A stretch of 64,000 nt of DNA from Gordonibacter sp034932485 (GTDB lineage Bacteria; Actinomycetota; Coriobacteriia; Coriobacteriales; Eggerthellaceae): assembly GCA_034932485.1 (NCBI GenBank), contig JAYFOQ010000014.1, positions 1 to 64,000 of the forward strand, given 5' to 3'. Below the pieces are notes generated by a model, which saw nothing but the letters and a program-made list of their open reading frames with translations, made no database searches and had not been told where the DNA came from. Positions within the stretch are counted from its first letter, which is position 1. Each line of letters starts with the position of its first letter. Positions 44,173 to 53,056 of this stretch are shown piece by piece. The position numbers were made by a program, and so were the translations under genes.

Positions 44173-46008
44173 CTAGGCTTTTGCGTTGACTACTGCCTGT
44201 GTGCCTGCAACACGACCGAAGGTCATGCAGTCAGCGATGGCGTTTCCGCCTAGGCGGTTGCTGCCGTGGATGCCACCCGTGCATTCGCCGCACGCGTAGA
44301 GGTTCTTAATGGGCTCACCTGATGAGTTAAGTGCCTGGCAGCTCGCATTAATACGAATGCCTCCCATGGTGTGGTGTACGGTTGGAACCTTGCGACATGC
44401 GTACCACGGACCTTCTGTCATTTGCTTATCGGTAGTATTGCCAGCTTTAAAACCGAACTCATCCTCAGCTTCTCCTGCTACAACGGCGTTATAGGTATCG
44501 ATGGCTTTCTGCAAGTTTGCGGCATCCATCTCGGTTGCTTTCGCCAATTCCTCTATGGTGTTGCCGGTTACAATGTGCTTCAGTGCTAGCATGTTTTCAA
44601 TAGTGGAGCCGTTCCCGTCGGGTTCGGTGGTGGAGGGATAGCGCAGCTTGTTCACTACGATCCAGTATGTTGAATCTGGCTGGGAGAAGATAGCCTGGCA
44701 TAATTTGTCGCGCTCGGCGCCTTCGTTGACGAATCGGTTGCCCTGCTTGTTTACAAAGATGCGGTTGCGTCCCGAGGTGCGGATATCCTCCATGAGGCCC
44801 GTCCCTGGTGTACCGCAGGGGTGAAGCTGGATATCAGAGAGACCGATGAGTTCGACACCCGCCTTCTCGGCAAGGCCGAGGCCCTCGCCCTGCGCGCATG
44901 GCTTGATGTTGGTGCAGCCAATGGTGTCGTCAAGCTTAACGCTGGACCAAACTCCAGTGTTAACTTTCTGACGATACTCGACATTTGCACCGAAGCCGCC
45001 TGTGGCGATGATGATCGATTTCGCGTTTATCACTACGTCCTGTTTATCTCGATAACTGGCAGTCACACCCGAAATGATCTTGTTGGCATCTAGGTTGAGC
45101 GCGGTAGCTCTCATTTCGTGCAGCAGTGTGACGGAATCGACGTTGTCCTTCACGAAGTTCTGAAACGAGCGGATGTAGGTGTTGCCTGAAGGTGTCGCTG
45201 GATAGTGGCTGCGTTGGCCCAATGAACCGGTAGCTGAGCCACACTCGTCCTTGAATTTGACACCGAGAGACTCCAACCAATGCACGGAGTCGAGGGCATT
45301 GTCGGTCAGGTAATGGACAAGGGTCGGGTCGCCGAGGTTGTGTCCACCCTCCATGGTGGAGTTGTAAAACGTTTCAATGGAGTCTTCAATGCCTTGTTTC
45401 TGCTGGCGCTCGGGGTCGACGGCGTTGAGTGCGCCCTCGGATACGTTGGTCGATCCTCCTGCGATGCCGCACTTCTCAAGGATGATCACCTTTGCGCCAG
45501 ACTGTGCAGCGGAAATGGCTGCTGCGAGGCCTGAACCGCCGCCGCCAATGACGCAGACATCGGCTGTGTACTCCGCCTCGACAGTCTCTTCGGGGGCTGG
45601 TGAGGCTTTCAGATCTTTCAAGGCATCTGCCTGTTTAGCGCAATCCTCGAGGCCTTGGGTGAAGGCCATGCTCGACATGGTGGCACCCGTTACCGTATCG
45701 TATTGCAGTGTCTGGAATTCCATCGCTTTTGCTGATAGATCTTCGAGCGCAAAGGCACCCACGCCGAGCGATTCCTGCGCTGTGGCGGTATCGATGGCGG
45801 TTATGGCGTTCTCGGAGAATGTCACATTCATGGTAAACGGCGCGTTGTGCCCTACAACGTCGGCGCTGAAAGTGCCCGTTTTCCAGCTTGCTGCAGCTTG
45901 CTGCTGGGCCTGTGGTCCGCAGCCGGTCAGACTGAATCCGAGCAGTCCCCCAACACCTAAGATCGCGGCTCCCTGTACGAACGTCCTACGGCTTATCTGC
46001 TGTGCCAT
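44173..46008 (-). CDS. Tat-exported FMN/FAD fumarate reductase-like lipoprotein (reductase 2)
   Basis: A 611-residue flavoprotein. A twin-arginine signal (ISRRTFVQGAAILGVGG) ends in lipobox SLTGC near residue 30. Residues ~40-130 form an FMN-binding domain; the flavin-attachment site is TVTGATMSS, where ApbE would bond FMN to the Thr. The FAD part begins DVCVIGGGGSGLAAAISAAQ near 149 and ends with LYACGECTGGIHGSNRLGGN. The two flavins form an electron wire to an organic acceptor outside the membrane, as in Shewanella FccA-like or urocanate reductases. Substrate unknown. GGAGGG precedes the ATG. An inverted repeat at 46110-46144 lies in its promoter region. Confidence 0.92.
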   Translation of the reverse strand: MAQQISRRTFVQGAAILGVGGLLGFSLTGCGPQAQQQAAASWKTGTFSADVVGHNAPFTMNVTFSENAITAIDTATAQESLGVGAFALEDLSAKAMEFQTLQYDTVTGATMSSMAFTQGLEDCAKQADALKDLKASPAPEETVEAEYTADVCVIGGGGSGLAAAISAAQSGAKVIILEKCGIAGGSTNVSEGALNAVDPERQQKQGIEDSIETFYNSTMEGGHNLGDPTLVHYLTDNALDSVHWLESLGVKFKDECGSATGSLGQRSHYPATPSGNTYIRSFQNFVKDNVDSVTLLHEMRATALNLDANKIISGVTASYRDKQDVVINAKSIIIATGGFGANVEYRQKVNTGVWSSVKLDDTIGCTNIKPCAQGEGLGLAEKAGVELIGLSDIQLHPCGTPGTGLMEDIRTSGRNRIFVNKQGNRFVNEGAERDKLCQAIFSQPDSTYWIVVNKLRYPSTTEPDGNGSTIENMLALKHIVTGNTIEELAKATEMDAANLQKAIDTYNAVVAGEAEDEFGFKAGNTTDKQMTEGPWYACRKVPTVHHTMGGIRINASCQALNSSGEPIKNLYACGECTGGIHGSNRLGGNAIADCMTFGRVAGTQAVVNAKA

Positions 46009-46109
46009 GTTCCCTCCTTCTGCCCGCTTTCCAACGGGACCTTGCGTGGCACCCGGGTCTTTCGGGTTAAGGAGAACTATAAGCAGGAAGAGGTGTCCGA
46101 CCTAGGCGC

Positions 46110-46144
46110 AAAAAGTATCTAACTGTGTCCAAAAGGTACTTTTT
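46110..46144. promoter_or_regulatory. Inverted repeat upstream of reductase 2
   Basis: AAAAAGTA (46110-46117) and TACTTTTT (46137-46144), 19 bp apart, about 100 bp before the reductase 2 start. It is a candidate regulator-binding site; a hairpin is the alternative. Confidence 0.4.
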
Positions 46145-46221
46145 ATTCCTCGGCGTCGCTTGGGAGCATGATTGTCTGATATTTGTATTGAGAGACATGC
46201 AGAAGTGAATGTGCCAGATTC

Positions 46222-46309
46222 TGGCGGAGGAAGTAGGATTTGAACCCACGGACGCGTGAACGTCAACAGTTTTCAAGACTGCCGCCTTCAACCACTCGGC
46301 CATTCCTCC
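46222..46309 (-). tRNA. tRNA-Ser (TGA)
   Basis: Acceptor GGAGGAA/TTCCTCC, anticodon loop CTTGAAA with TGA, a long variable arm typical of serine, T-loop GTTCAAATC, discriminator G and encoded CCA (46222-46224). Confidence 0.95.
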
Positions 46310-46349
46310 GCGTTTTAACCGCGCTTCTTGTTGAGCTCTCGTATGGAAG

Positions 46350-46386
46350 AGTGTTGCGTCGCTTGCTTATGAGCGAATGCAACACT
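46350..46386. other. Hairpin in the tRNA-Ser leader
   Basis: AGTGTTGC (46350-46357) pairs with GCAACACT (46379-46386), and TCGCT/AGCGA continue the stem. It sits between the predicted tRNA-Ser promoter and the tRNA, so it may be a processing signal. Confidence 0.4.
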
Positions 46387-46421
46387 TTGCTGTCAGAAGC
46401 ATCCCAACAAAGCGTGGAATC

Positions 46422-46450
46422 AGGATAGCATATTCGCGGTTTTGACCCAA
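46422..46450 (-). promoter_or_regulatory. Promoter of tRNA-Ser (TGA)
   Basis: On the minus strand TTGGGT (46450-46445), 17 bp, TATCCT (46427-46422). It lies ~110 bp before the tRNA. Confidence 0.5.
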
Positions 46451-46621
46451 CGAAAAAGATGTATCCGTAAAGTGAAGTTGCTAAGCGGGGGGTAGAAGTG
46501 GCAAAGAAGAGACTCTTCTATCCTTTGACTTTTCCTTGGTCGTTTCTATTTCGCGCTGTTGAATATGACTTTCTCTACACGCATATCTCGTGTTGCTTAT
46601 AAACGATAGCAAGCCATCGCC

Positions 46622-46627
46622 TATAAT
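46622..46627 (+). promoter_or_regulatory. -10 box placing the transcript start at the tadA ATG
   Basis: A perfect TATAAT ends seven bases before the A of the tadA ATG (46635), so transcription would start at or next to the start codon. No good -35 is seen. Confidence 0.5.
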
Positions 46628-46634
46628 GATCTTT

Positions 46635-47126
46635 ATGAACGACGAAGATTATATGCGTTTAGCATTGGCGGAGGCGCGACGAGCAGCCGAGCTGGGAGAG
46701 GTTCCCATCGGGGCTGTGGTCGTGTACGAGCCTATTGATCCTGCCACCCGACGTCCGATGGCCGACCCCTGTGTTATTGCGCAAGCCTGTAATTTACGAG
46801 AGACGACGCGCGATCCTGCGGGTCATGCGGAGTTTCTTGCTATGCGGCAAGCTGCGGTCGAACTAGACGCTTGGCGACTGACGGGATGTAGCGTGTATGT
46901 GACGCTGGAGCCATGCATTATGTGTGCAGGCCTTATGCATCAAGCGCGTATTGACCGCTGTGTATATGGTGCCGCCGATCCGAAAGCTGGTGCTCTTGGT
47001 ACGCTCTATCGCATCAATGAGGACAAACGCCTCAATCATTCATTCGAGGTAGCGTCGGGCGTTTTGGGTGACGAGTGTTCTATGCTGCTGCGCGATTTTT
47101 TCGCGCGTAAGCGTAAGAAAAAGTAA
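46635..47126 (+). CDS. tadA: tRNA-specific adenosine deaminase
   Basis: A 163-residue zinc deaminase. The active-site HAE is in GHAEFLAM and the zinc cysteines are in LEPCIMCAGLMHQAR. It makes inosine at the wobble position of tRNA-Arg, allowing CGN decoding. The start MNDEDYMRLALAEA matches the family. No Shine-Dalgarno precedes this ATG, while a TATAAT sits just upstream, so the message is probably leaderless. The upstream ATG at 46590 adds 15 residues without family similarity. ispE follows after 9 bp. Confidence 0.95.
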   Translation: MNDEDYMRLALAEARRAAELGEVPIGAVVVYEPIDPATRRPMADPCVIAQACNLRETTRDPAGHAEFLAMRQAAVELDAWRLTGCSVYVTLEPCIMCAGLMHQARIDRCVYGAADPKAGALGTLYRINEDKRLNHSFEVASGVLGDECSMLLRDFFARKRKKK

Positions 47127-47135
47127 GGGAGATTT

Positions 47136-48137
47136 ATGGTGGCGGCGAGAGTAGAACATAAGATCGATCTTTTTGCTGAAGCACGGTCGACACAGATGAA
47201 CGATCAGTTGGCGCGAACCACTCCCGGCATGGTAAAAGTGGTTGCACCAGCCAAAGTGAACCTGTTCTTAGGCGTTGGTGCCCGTCGCAACGACGGTTAT
47301 CATGCTGCGATGAATATTATGCATGCGGTAAATTTGCACGATGTGCTCTATATGCAATTGAAACCCGGAGCCGACGATGCAACAGGGCTAACCGTGCGAG
47401 TAAGTATGTCGTCGCGCGAGGGAATTGCCCCCCTAGCGTTACCCTCTCAAGATAATCTTGTTCATAGGGCTATCGTACAGTTAGCTCAACGGTTGGGCCG
47501 CACTCAGCATGAAGCAATTGAGGTGCATCTGGAAAAGCATATTCCAGCCCAGGCTGGTCTAGGGGGTGGATCATCGGATGCGGCAGCTGCGTTGGTGGGT
47601 GCCGCCTCTTTGTGGGGGATTGCCCCGGACGATCCAGTACTTGAAGAAACAGCCCGTAGCCTCGGTAGCGACGTGGCGTTCTTCCTCTATGGAGGATGCG
47701 CTCGCTTCGGTGGCGCAGGTGAGGTGTTTGAATGCTCTTTAGCGCCGATGAAGAAGCAGCTTGTGCTTATTAAGCCTGATTCGGGTGTGTCAACCGCTGC
47801 TGCTTATTGCGCATTTGATGAGTGTTCTCATTCTATTTCCACCGTTCTTGAACAGAAGGCGCTTCAGGCAAGGCAGGCACAGGAGGTGCCGCTGTTTAAC
47901 AATCTGGCCCCCGCAGCCGAGCAGCTTTTGCCGGTGTTGGCTGACATACGCGTGTGGGCCGGTGCTCAACTGGGAGTTGAGAGTGTTTTGCTTTGTGGCA
48001 GTGGGTCCACTACGTTTGTGGTATGCAGCGACTTTGACGCCGCTTGTCGCTTGTCTGCCGCGGCGCGACAGCAGGGATGGTGGGCTCGTACGACTGCGTT
48101 TGGTTCTGCAAAGGCGACGGTAATTCCGCGTATGTAG
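47136..48137 (+). CDS. ispE: 4-diphosphocytidyl-2-C-methyl-D-erythritol kinase
   Basis: A 333-residue GHMP kinase of the non-mevalonate isoprenoid pathway. APAKVNLFLGVGARRNDGYH marks the substrate end and PAQAGLGGGSSDAAAALVGA the ATP-binding Gly-rich loop; the C-terminal motif is LLCGSGSTTFVV. It phosphorylates CDP-methylerythritol. About 30 extra N-terminal residues precede the conserved region; Met at MVKVVAPAK would be a shorter start. A weak AGGGAGA lies before ATG 47136. Cotranscription with tadA is likely. Confidence 0.94.
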   Translation: MVAARVEHKIDLFAEARSTQMNDQLARTTPGMVKVVAPAKVNLFLGVGARRNDGYHAAMNIMHAVNLHDVLYMQLKPGADDATGLTVRVSMSSREGIAPLALPSQDNLVHRAIVQLAQRLGRTQHEAIEVHLEKHIPAQAGLGGGSSDAAAALVGAASLWGIAPDDPVLEETARSLGSDVAFFLYGGCARFGGAGEVFECSLAPMKKQLVLIKPDSGVSTAAAYCAFDECSHSISTVLEQKALQARQAQEVPLFNNLAPAAEQLLPVLADIRVWAGAQLGVESVLLCGSGSTTFVVCSDFDAACRLSAAARQQGWWARTTAFGSAKATVIPRM

Positions 48138-48248
48138 AGAACTTCTTATTCCGACTGCTATTTTCGATTATAGAAACTTGTTACCAAGGGTGTTTCCCAC
48201 GTTATGCGGTGCGATGGTAGAATAGATTAAACCGAGCAAAGGAGAACT

Positions 48249-48803
48249 ATGAATATCGCTCTCATTATTGTATTAGTCATCGTGGTCGTGCTGGTTGTGG
48301 CGGCCATTAGCCTGTACAACAACCTTGTTAAACTTCGCAACATGGTGGATAACGCTTGGGCGCAAATTGATGTGCAGTTGCAGCGCCGCCTTGACCTTAT
48401 CCCGAATCTCGTGGAAACCGTAAAAGGTTATGCCTCCCACGAAAGCGGAACGCTGGAGGCTGTGACTCAGGCCCGCTCCGCTGTAATGAACGCCTCAACC
48501 CCTGAGGATAAGATGGCGGCCGACAATATTTTGACGGGTACGTTAAAAAGTTTGTTCGCAGTTTCAGAGGCCTATCCTGATTTGAAGGCCAACACGAATT
48601 TTCAACAGTTGCAGACCGAGCTGTCGAATACTGAGGATAAAATTAGCTATATGCGCCAGAGTTACAACGACATGGTTATGAAGTTTAATACTGCAATTCA
48701 GACGTTCCCGGCAGTTCTGTTCGCGGGCGCAATGGGATTTAAGCAGCGCGAAAGCTTTGATGCAGCAGCGGGAGCCGAAACTGCACCCAAGGTTCAGTTC
48801 TAA
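48249..48803 (+). CDS. lemA: LemA-family membrane protein
   Basis: A 184-residue protein with an N-terminal transmembrane helix (IALIIVLVIVVVLVVAAI) and a helical coiled-coil body: LYNNLVKLRNMVDNAWAQID, RRLDLIPNLVETVKGYASHE and TEDKISYMRQSYND are LemA hallmarks. The role is unknown; LemA proteins often pair with DUF2207 proteins, and one is encoded at 53057. GGAG lies before the ATG. A long hairpin (48818-48866) follows. Confidence 0.93.
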   Translation: MNIALIIVLVIVVVLVVAAISLYNNLVKLRNMVDNAWAQIDVQLQRRLDLIPNLVETVKGYASHESGTLEAVTQARSAVMNASTPEDKMAADNILTGTLKSLFAVSEAYPDLKANTNFQQLQTELSNTEDKISYMRQSYNDMVMKFNTAIQTFPAVLFAGAMGFKQRESFDAAAGAETAPKVQF

Positions 48804-48817
48804 CGCATATCAATACA

Positions 48818-48866
48818 AACTATCGCGATTGTCCTTTTGGCAGATTTGCCGGCAATCGCGATAGTT
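48818..48866. repeat. 14-bp perfect inverted repeat after lemA
   Basis: AACTATCGCGATTG (48818-48831) and its exact complement CAATCGCGATAGTT (48853-48866) enclose a 21-base loop with a GGCA/TGCC stem inside. No T-run follows, so it is not a standard terminator; it may protect the lemA message 3' end. Confidence 0.6.
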
Positions 48867-48909
48867 CTACTGTGGGCCAATCGGACAAGGCGGCGAAAGG
48901 AGAAAGCCG

Positions 48910-49287
48910 ATGGTAGCGAGGCTCTCCCGTATCGTACCTTTACTGATCGTACTTGCGGTTATTGCTGGTATTGTGTACTTGATTGCAGCGTGGCGTTATT
49001 CGCCTAATCGCGCTAAAGGGATACTCATTAAGCTGTTTACGGTGTTGACGGGCGCAATTTCGGTATTCTTTGCGTTGGCAAGCGTCTATGCGCTTATCGA
49101 GCGCAACATGGCGGTGCTCGAACTAACGTCAACTTTTTTGGGTGCAGCATTGATTGGTTTGATGGTAACGCGCATTTGTCGGGCTGTGTTTGTGAGGAAT
49201 CATCCTCAGTACAAGCGTAAACCGATGAAAACGACGCCGGTTGATAATCGTCCAAGACGGCCCTTTACTCCACCATGGAAACGATAG
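48910..49287 (+). CDS. Small two- to three-helix membrane protein, function unknown
   Basis: A 125-residue protein with hydrophobic helices at ~7-28 (IVPLLIVLAVIAGIVYLIA), ~42-63 and ~70-88, then a basic, Pro-rich C-terminus (NRPRRPFTPPWKR). I do not recognise the family. GGCGAAAGGAG precedes the ATG. It sits alone between the lemA hairpin and its own terminator. Confidence 0.75.
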   Translation: MVARLSRIVPLLIVLAVIAGIVYLIAAWRYSPNRAKGILIKLFTVLTGAISVFFALASVYALIERNMAVLELTSTFLGAALIGLMVTRICRAVFVRNHPQYKRKPMKTTPVDNRPRRPFTPPWKR

Positions 49288-49299
49288 TGAAAGTGGTTT

Positions 49300-49332
49300 A
49301 AAAAGAACCGGCCCGTAAAGGCCGGTTCTTTT
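49300..49332. terminator. Bidirectional terminator before reductase 3
   Basis: AAAAGAACCGGCC pairs with GGCCGGTTCTTTT around CGTAAA. It is usable by both convergent genes. Confidence 0.92.
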
Positions 49333-49366
49333 AAGGAGGGGCAGTGCGCTAACCGTGGAGGATCGG

Positions 49367-51181
49367 TTAGGCGATAAAATCGGCAGCGTTGTTGCCTGCT
49401 ACACGGCCGAAGGTATAGATATCGGCCATCGAGGTGGAGCCGAGGCGGTTCGTTCCCATCTTGTGTCCAGCCACCTCACCTGCGGCGAATAGTCCGGGAA
49501 TGGGCGTGTCGGAAGTATCGAGTACCTCGGCGGCTGGGTTGATGTGTAGGCCTCCCATGGTGTAGTGTACGGCGGGTTTGTATACGACTACATAGTAGGG
49601 TGGCGTATTGATTTTGGACATCTTGCCACGGTAGTTGAATTCAGGATCTTTTCCTGTGTCAACATAGCTGTTCCACGTGTCGATGGTTGTTTTGAGGGCT
49701 GTGGCGTCGATACCGAATGGTTCGCAAACCTCTTCGATAGTATCGGCTTTCACGCAAAGGTTGCGTGATGTAAGGTTCTCAAATTCGTCGGCATGAATAT
49801 CTACAACTTTTGTGTCGTCGGCGGCCTTTTGATCCCATATTTCGTATGCAACCTGGCCAGTCTGCGCGAGAATGGCCTTCGAAAGTACATCGCGGCGACC
49901 GAGTTCCTCCACGAAGCGCTTACCTTCTTTGTTGAACATGACTGTGCGTTCGTCTAGTCGCATATCGTCTAAATAAATAAGAGCTCCCGTGTCTACGTCG
50001 CAAATAGGATAGGTTTGAATAAGGTCCATATCAATAAGATTGGCACCGATCTTCGAAGCCATGTCGAGACCATCGCCTTGGGCCCCTACCGAATCGGTTG
50101 AATTGAACTGGTCGCCAAAGTTCGGGTTTGCTTTGGCGCGCATTTCGACGTTTGCGCCAAATCCTCCGCAGGCCATTACGACGGCCTTGCACGTGAACGA
50201 TAGGTCATCGCCCGTTGTGGTATTAGTAGCTTTGACACCACTGATGCGACCATCCGTGCCCTTGATTAACTCGGTTGCCTTGGTGTTGTCGATAAGAGTT
50301 ATGTTGTCGATAGACTTTGCGCGGGTGGTAAGCTTGGTGGTCATGGCGTTGCCGATGTGCCCCGTAGGAATGATTGACCGTTTGACGGAATGTCCCCCAA
50401 AGAAGAGTAGGTCGTGTTCCCACGATACCCCTCCTTCAAAGGTGAGCCACTGCGCTGCATCGAATACCCCGTTGGCTATAACGTTCACCAACTCCGGATC
50501 GCCTCGATAGTCACCACCCTTTAGCATGTCCTCGGCAAGTGTTGCCGGGGCATCTGCAATACCTGAATTGTTCTGAACCCAGTTGTTGGGAACAGCCATT
50601 TCGCCACCAGAGAGGGCTGTTGAACCGCCGAACACCCCAAGCTTTTCCATAAGCAGAACTTTCTTACCCTTGTTTGCGGCGCTGATGGCGGCCGTAAATC
50701 CGGCACCTCCTGTTCCGATAACAATAACATCGTACGTTGTCTCGAGGTTTTCTGGCGCAGGCTGTACTGCCTTGTCGCGCTTCTTCCATTCTGATGACTT
50801 TTCGCCAGCAGCATCAAGCGCCTCGGATACGGCACCGAGAAAGGCCATGCTGGAGAGCGTGGCTCCTGTGACGGTATCTAGGTTGAGAGTTTGGTGGTCT
50901 ACGATGAGCTTGGTAAGTTTATCCATGCTGGTGTCGCCTAGCCCAGAGGTTTCGCGTGATTCAAGTACGTTAATGCGCTCTACCTTGCCACCATTGGAAA
51001 CCACCTCCACCTGGATGCTGCCATGCTTGCCCATGCCGGTGCCCACGGTTGAGATGCTGGCATCGTTTGGCGCTTTTGATGTCGCCGCTTTGCCCGAAGG
51101 TGCGCATCCTGTAAGTGACAGGGCTCCTGCGGCTGTAGCAATGGCCGATCCCGTGAGAAACTGCCTACGTGAAATACCCAT
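49367..51181 (-). CDS. Tat-exported FMN/FAD fumarate reductase-like lipoprotein (reductase 3)
   Basis: About 604 residues. The twin-arginine signal ISRRQFLTGSAIATAAG ends in lipobox SLTGC. The FMN-binding domain contains the flavinylation site TVTGATLSS. The FAD domain begins DVIVIGTGGAGFTAAISAAN and ends LFAAGEVAGHKMGTNRLGST. The layout equals reductase 2. The start MGISRR (51181) follows AAGGAGG; 37 further upstream codons are open but lack a ribosome site. It is divergent from LuxR 3 over 289 bp, which holds an inverted repeat GGTTA-N6-TAACC at 51327-51342. Confidence 0.92.
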   Translation of the reverse strand: MGISRRQFLTGSAIATAAGALSLTGCAPSGKAATSKAPNDASISTVGTGMGKHGSIQVEVVSNGGKVERINVLESRETSGLGDTSMDKLTKLIVDHQTLNLDTVTGATLSSMAFLGAVSEALDAAGEKSSEWKKRDKAVQPAPENLETTYDVIVIGTGGAGFTAAISAANKGKKVLLMEKLGVFGGSTALSGGEMAVPNNWVQNNSGIADAPATLAEDMLKGGDYRGDPELVNVIANGVFDAAQWLTFEGGVSWEHDLLFFGGHSVKRSIIPTGHIGNAMTTKLTTRAKSIDNITLIDNTKATELIKGTDGRISGVKATNTTTGDDLSFTCKAVVMACGGFGANVEMRAKANPNFGDQFNSTDSVGAQGDGLDMASKIGANLIDMDLIQTYPICDVDTGALIYLDDMRLDERTVMFNKEGKRFVEELGRRDVLSKAILAQTGQVAYEIWDQKAADDTKVVDIHADEFENLTSRNLCVKADTIEEVCEPFGIDATALKTTIDTWNSYVDTGKDPEFNYRGKMSKINTPPYYVVVYKPAVHYTMGGLHINPAAEVLDTSDTPIPGLFAAGEVAGHKMGTNRLGSTSMADIYTFGRVAGNNAADFIA

Positions 51182-51326
51182 GACTTTCCTCCTTTTGTTG
51201 GATGTTCCCAGAGGCCTCCCTTGCCCACTGTCCGGTATTACGGTGGAGCCTCTTGTTGCGGTTCTGCCGCCGGAGGGGAACGGGCTCAACATAGCACCAT
51301 CGTTTAAGAATGGAACTGTTTGGCGA

Positions 51327-51342
51327 GGTTAAACTTGTAACC
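51327..51342. promoter_or_regulatory. Inverted repeat between reductase 3 and LuxR 3
   Basis: GGTTA-AACTTG-TAACC in the divergent promoter region. It shares GGTTAAACT and TAACC with the perfect repeat at 31185-31210. A regulator site is inferred, with no direct proof. Confidence 0.4.
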
Positions 51343-51470
51343 CAGCCTTTAAAGTCCTTGGTTTGGGGTAGTGTTTGGGTCTATGATTACCATCAAGGCA
51401 AGGTGAGCCTACGGCGGCATCCGTGTCTAAGGGGAGGCTGAGAAGTAGGCAGGTTTAGGGGAGTGGGCCC

Positions 51471-52883
51471 GTGGCTGAAGGTTTTCTCGCACGCTGGAAA
51501 GGTATATTCTCGCGTATTGGAGCTATGCCTGTTGCGTTTTTGGGCGTTGGATTGTATCGCGCGTGGCTAGCGATATTTTTTCGGTTCGATGCGTTTCCTG
51601 TAATGGGCTTTTCAGACTACGCTTTATTTGAGGGCGCTATCGGTACCTCATCGTTGGTTGTCGCACTGTTTGCCTGTCGTATAGCTCCCCTTTGGTCGAA
51701 CCGCCGCATTGTTAGGGCGACTGCCGTGCTTATGACGGGCGGGTCTGCGTTGTGCGTATTCGTCTGCTTTTTCATGCAATCTGAAGTTCTGAAATGGATG
51801 GGTTTGTTAGCTTCGGGTGTAGGGCTAGGTTTTCTTATTCTCATGTGGACCGAGTTCTATGGAACGCTTAACCCGCTGCGTGTTGCGGTATACCATGCGG
51901 CAGGCATATTCTTCGGGGAGTTAATCATCTGGTTGTTTACGGGGCTCGATGCAACCTATCTTGCCGCTCTATCTATCGTGTTGCCAGTTATGTCTCTGTC
52001 TTGGCTTCGGCGATCTATGCGACACATCCCTGATGTTGATCTGCCGCGTAGGATGACGAAGGTTGATCGTGGGGATGTACCGTGGAAACCTATTTTGCTC
52101 ATGGCGGTATGTACGTTTGCGACAGGGTTTGGCTCGCTACCTGATCAGCCGATTATCGCGGGGAACATCGTGGGAACACTGTTGGTAACAGCTTTCGTGT
52201 TTTTTGGTGTATTGTCCGCATCGAAGTGGTTCAATTTTGACACCATCTATCAACTGGCGTTTCCACTTATGACTATAGGATTACTCCTTATTGCACCCTC
52301 GCTCTCAATGAATTATCAAGTTGCAGCAGGATGCTATGATGCAGGCTATACGATGCTCTCCATGTTTATCATGATTATTCTTAGCAATATAACTTATCGA
52401 TTTGGCATTAGTGCTGCGTGGTTGAATGGCATTGAGCGGGGCATTCGTTATTTGACGGAGATGGCAGGATGGATGCTTTTCGCTGCGGGGAGTGCTTATT
52501 TGACAACAGACCAAAACAATATGCTGCATTTTGGTATTACGGCTGTCGTTGTTGTCGCTTTTGTGATGATATTTGCTACCGAAAAGCGATTATCGTCAAA
52601 ATGGGGTATTAATCTACATGCGTCGGATAAGGCTGATGGCGACGATGTGTTTTCTCCTGGCTTGCTGGCTATGCGCGTGTCAGACCTTTCGAAGGAACAT
52701 AATTTGAGTCCTCGGGAAGAAGAAGTGCTACAACTCATGGCGCGTAAAGAGCCCATCGCGGAGATAGAAGCAAACTTGTTTGTTGCTCAGGGAACGGTAA
52801 AAGCGCATATCAGCCGCATTTACCGAAAACTCGGCGTACACAGCAGGGAAGAACTATATGCAGTGTTGAAATTGGAAGAATAA
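51471..52883 (+). CDS. 12-TM membrane regulator with LuxR DNA-binding domain (LuxR 3)
   Basis: A 470-residue protein of the same architecture as LuxR 1 and 2: about twelve membrane helices, then the helix-turn-helix at about 405-465 (NLSPREEEVLQLMARKEPIA and VAQGTVKAHISRIYRKLGVH). It starts at GTG 51471 after GGGGAG. It is divergent from reductase 3 and probably controls it. tRNA-Ser (GCT) follows on the other strand. Confidence 0.88.
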   Translation: MAEGFLARWKGIFSRIGAMPVAFLGVGLYRAWLAIFFRFDAFPVMGFSDYALFEGAIGTSSLVVALFACRIAPLWSNRRIVRATAVLMTGGSALCVFVCFFMQSEVLKWMGLLASGVGLGFLILMWTEFYGTLNPLRVAVYHAAGIFFGELIIWLFTGLDATYLAALSIVLPVMSLSWLRRSMRHIPDVDLPRRMTKVDRGDVPWKPILLMAVCTFATGFGSLPDQPIIAGNIVGTLLVTAFVFFGVLSASKWFNFDTIYQLAFPLMTIGLLLIAPSLSMNYQVAAGCYDAGYTMLSMFIMIILSNITYRFGISAAWLNGIERGIRYLTEMAGWMLFAAGSAYLTTDQNNMLHFGITAVVVVAFVMIFATEKRLSSKWGINLHASDKADGDDVFSPGLLAMRVSDLSKEHNLSPREEEVLQLMARKEPIAEIEANLFVAQGTVKAHISRIYRKLGVHSREELYAVLKLEE

Positions 52884-52901
52884 TGCAAAATTACCCGTAG
52901 G

Positions 52902-52992
52902 TGGCGGAGAAGTAGGGATTCGAACCCTAGATGCCCTTTTGGGGCATACTCACTTAGCAGGCGAGCACCTTCGGCCTCTCGGTCACTTCTCC
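52902..52992 (-). tRNA. tRNA-Ser (GCT)
   Basis: Acceptor GGAGAAG/CTTCTCC, anticodon loop CTGCTAA with GCT, large variable arm, T-loop GGTTCGAATCC, discriminator G and encoded CCA (52902-52904). Confidence 0.95.
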
Positions 52993-53056
52993 GCGTTATA
53001 ATAGGTGCGGTTCGCTATGATACCGTTACCTTTCCGAACTTGCAAGGAGCATAAAC

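Noticed and set aside
51425..51465. GGCTGAGAAG stretch recalling a TPP riboswitch
   Set aside because: The other conserved blocks of the riboswitch are absent and the next gene is a LuxR regulator.
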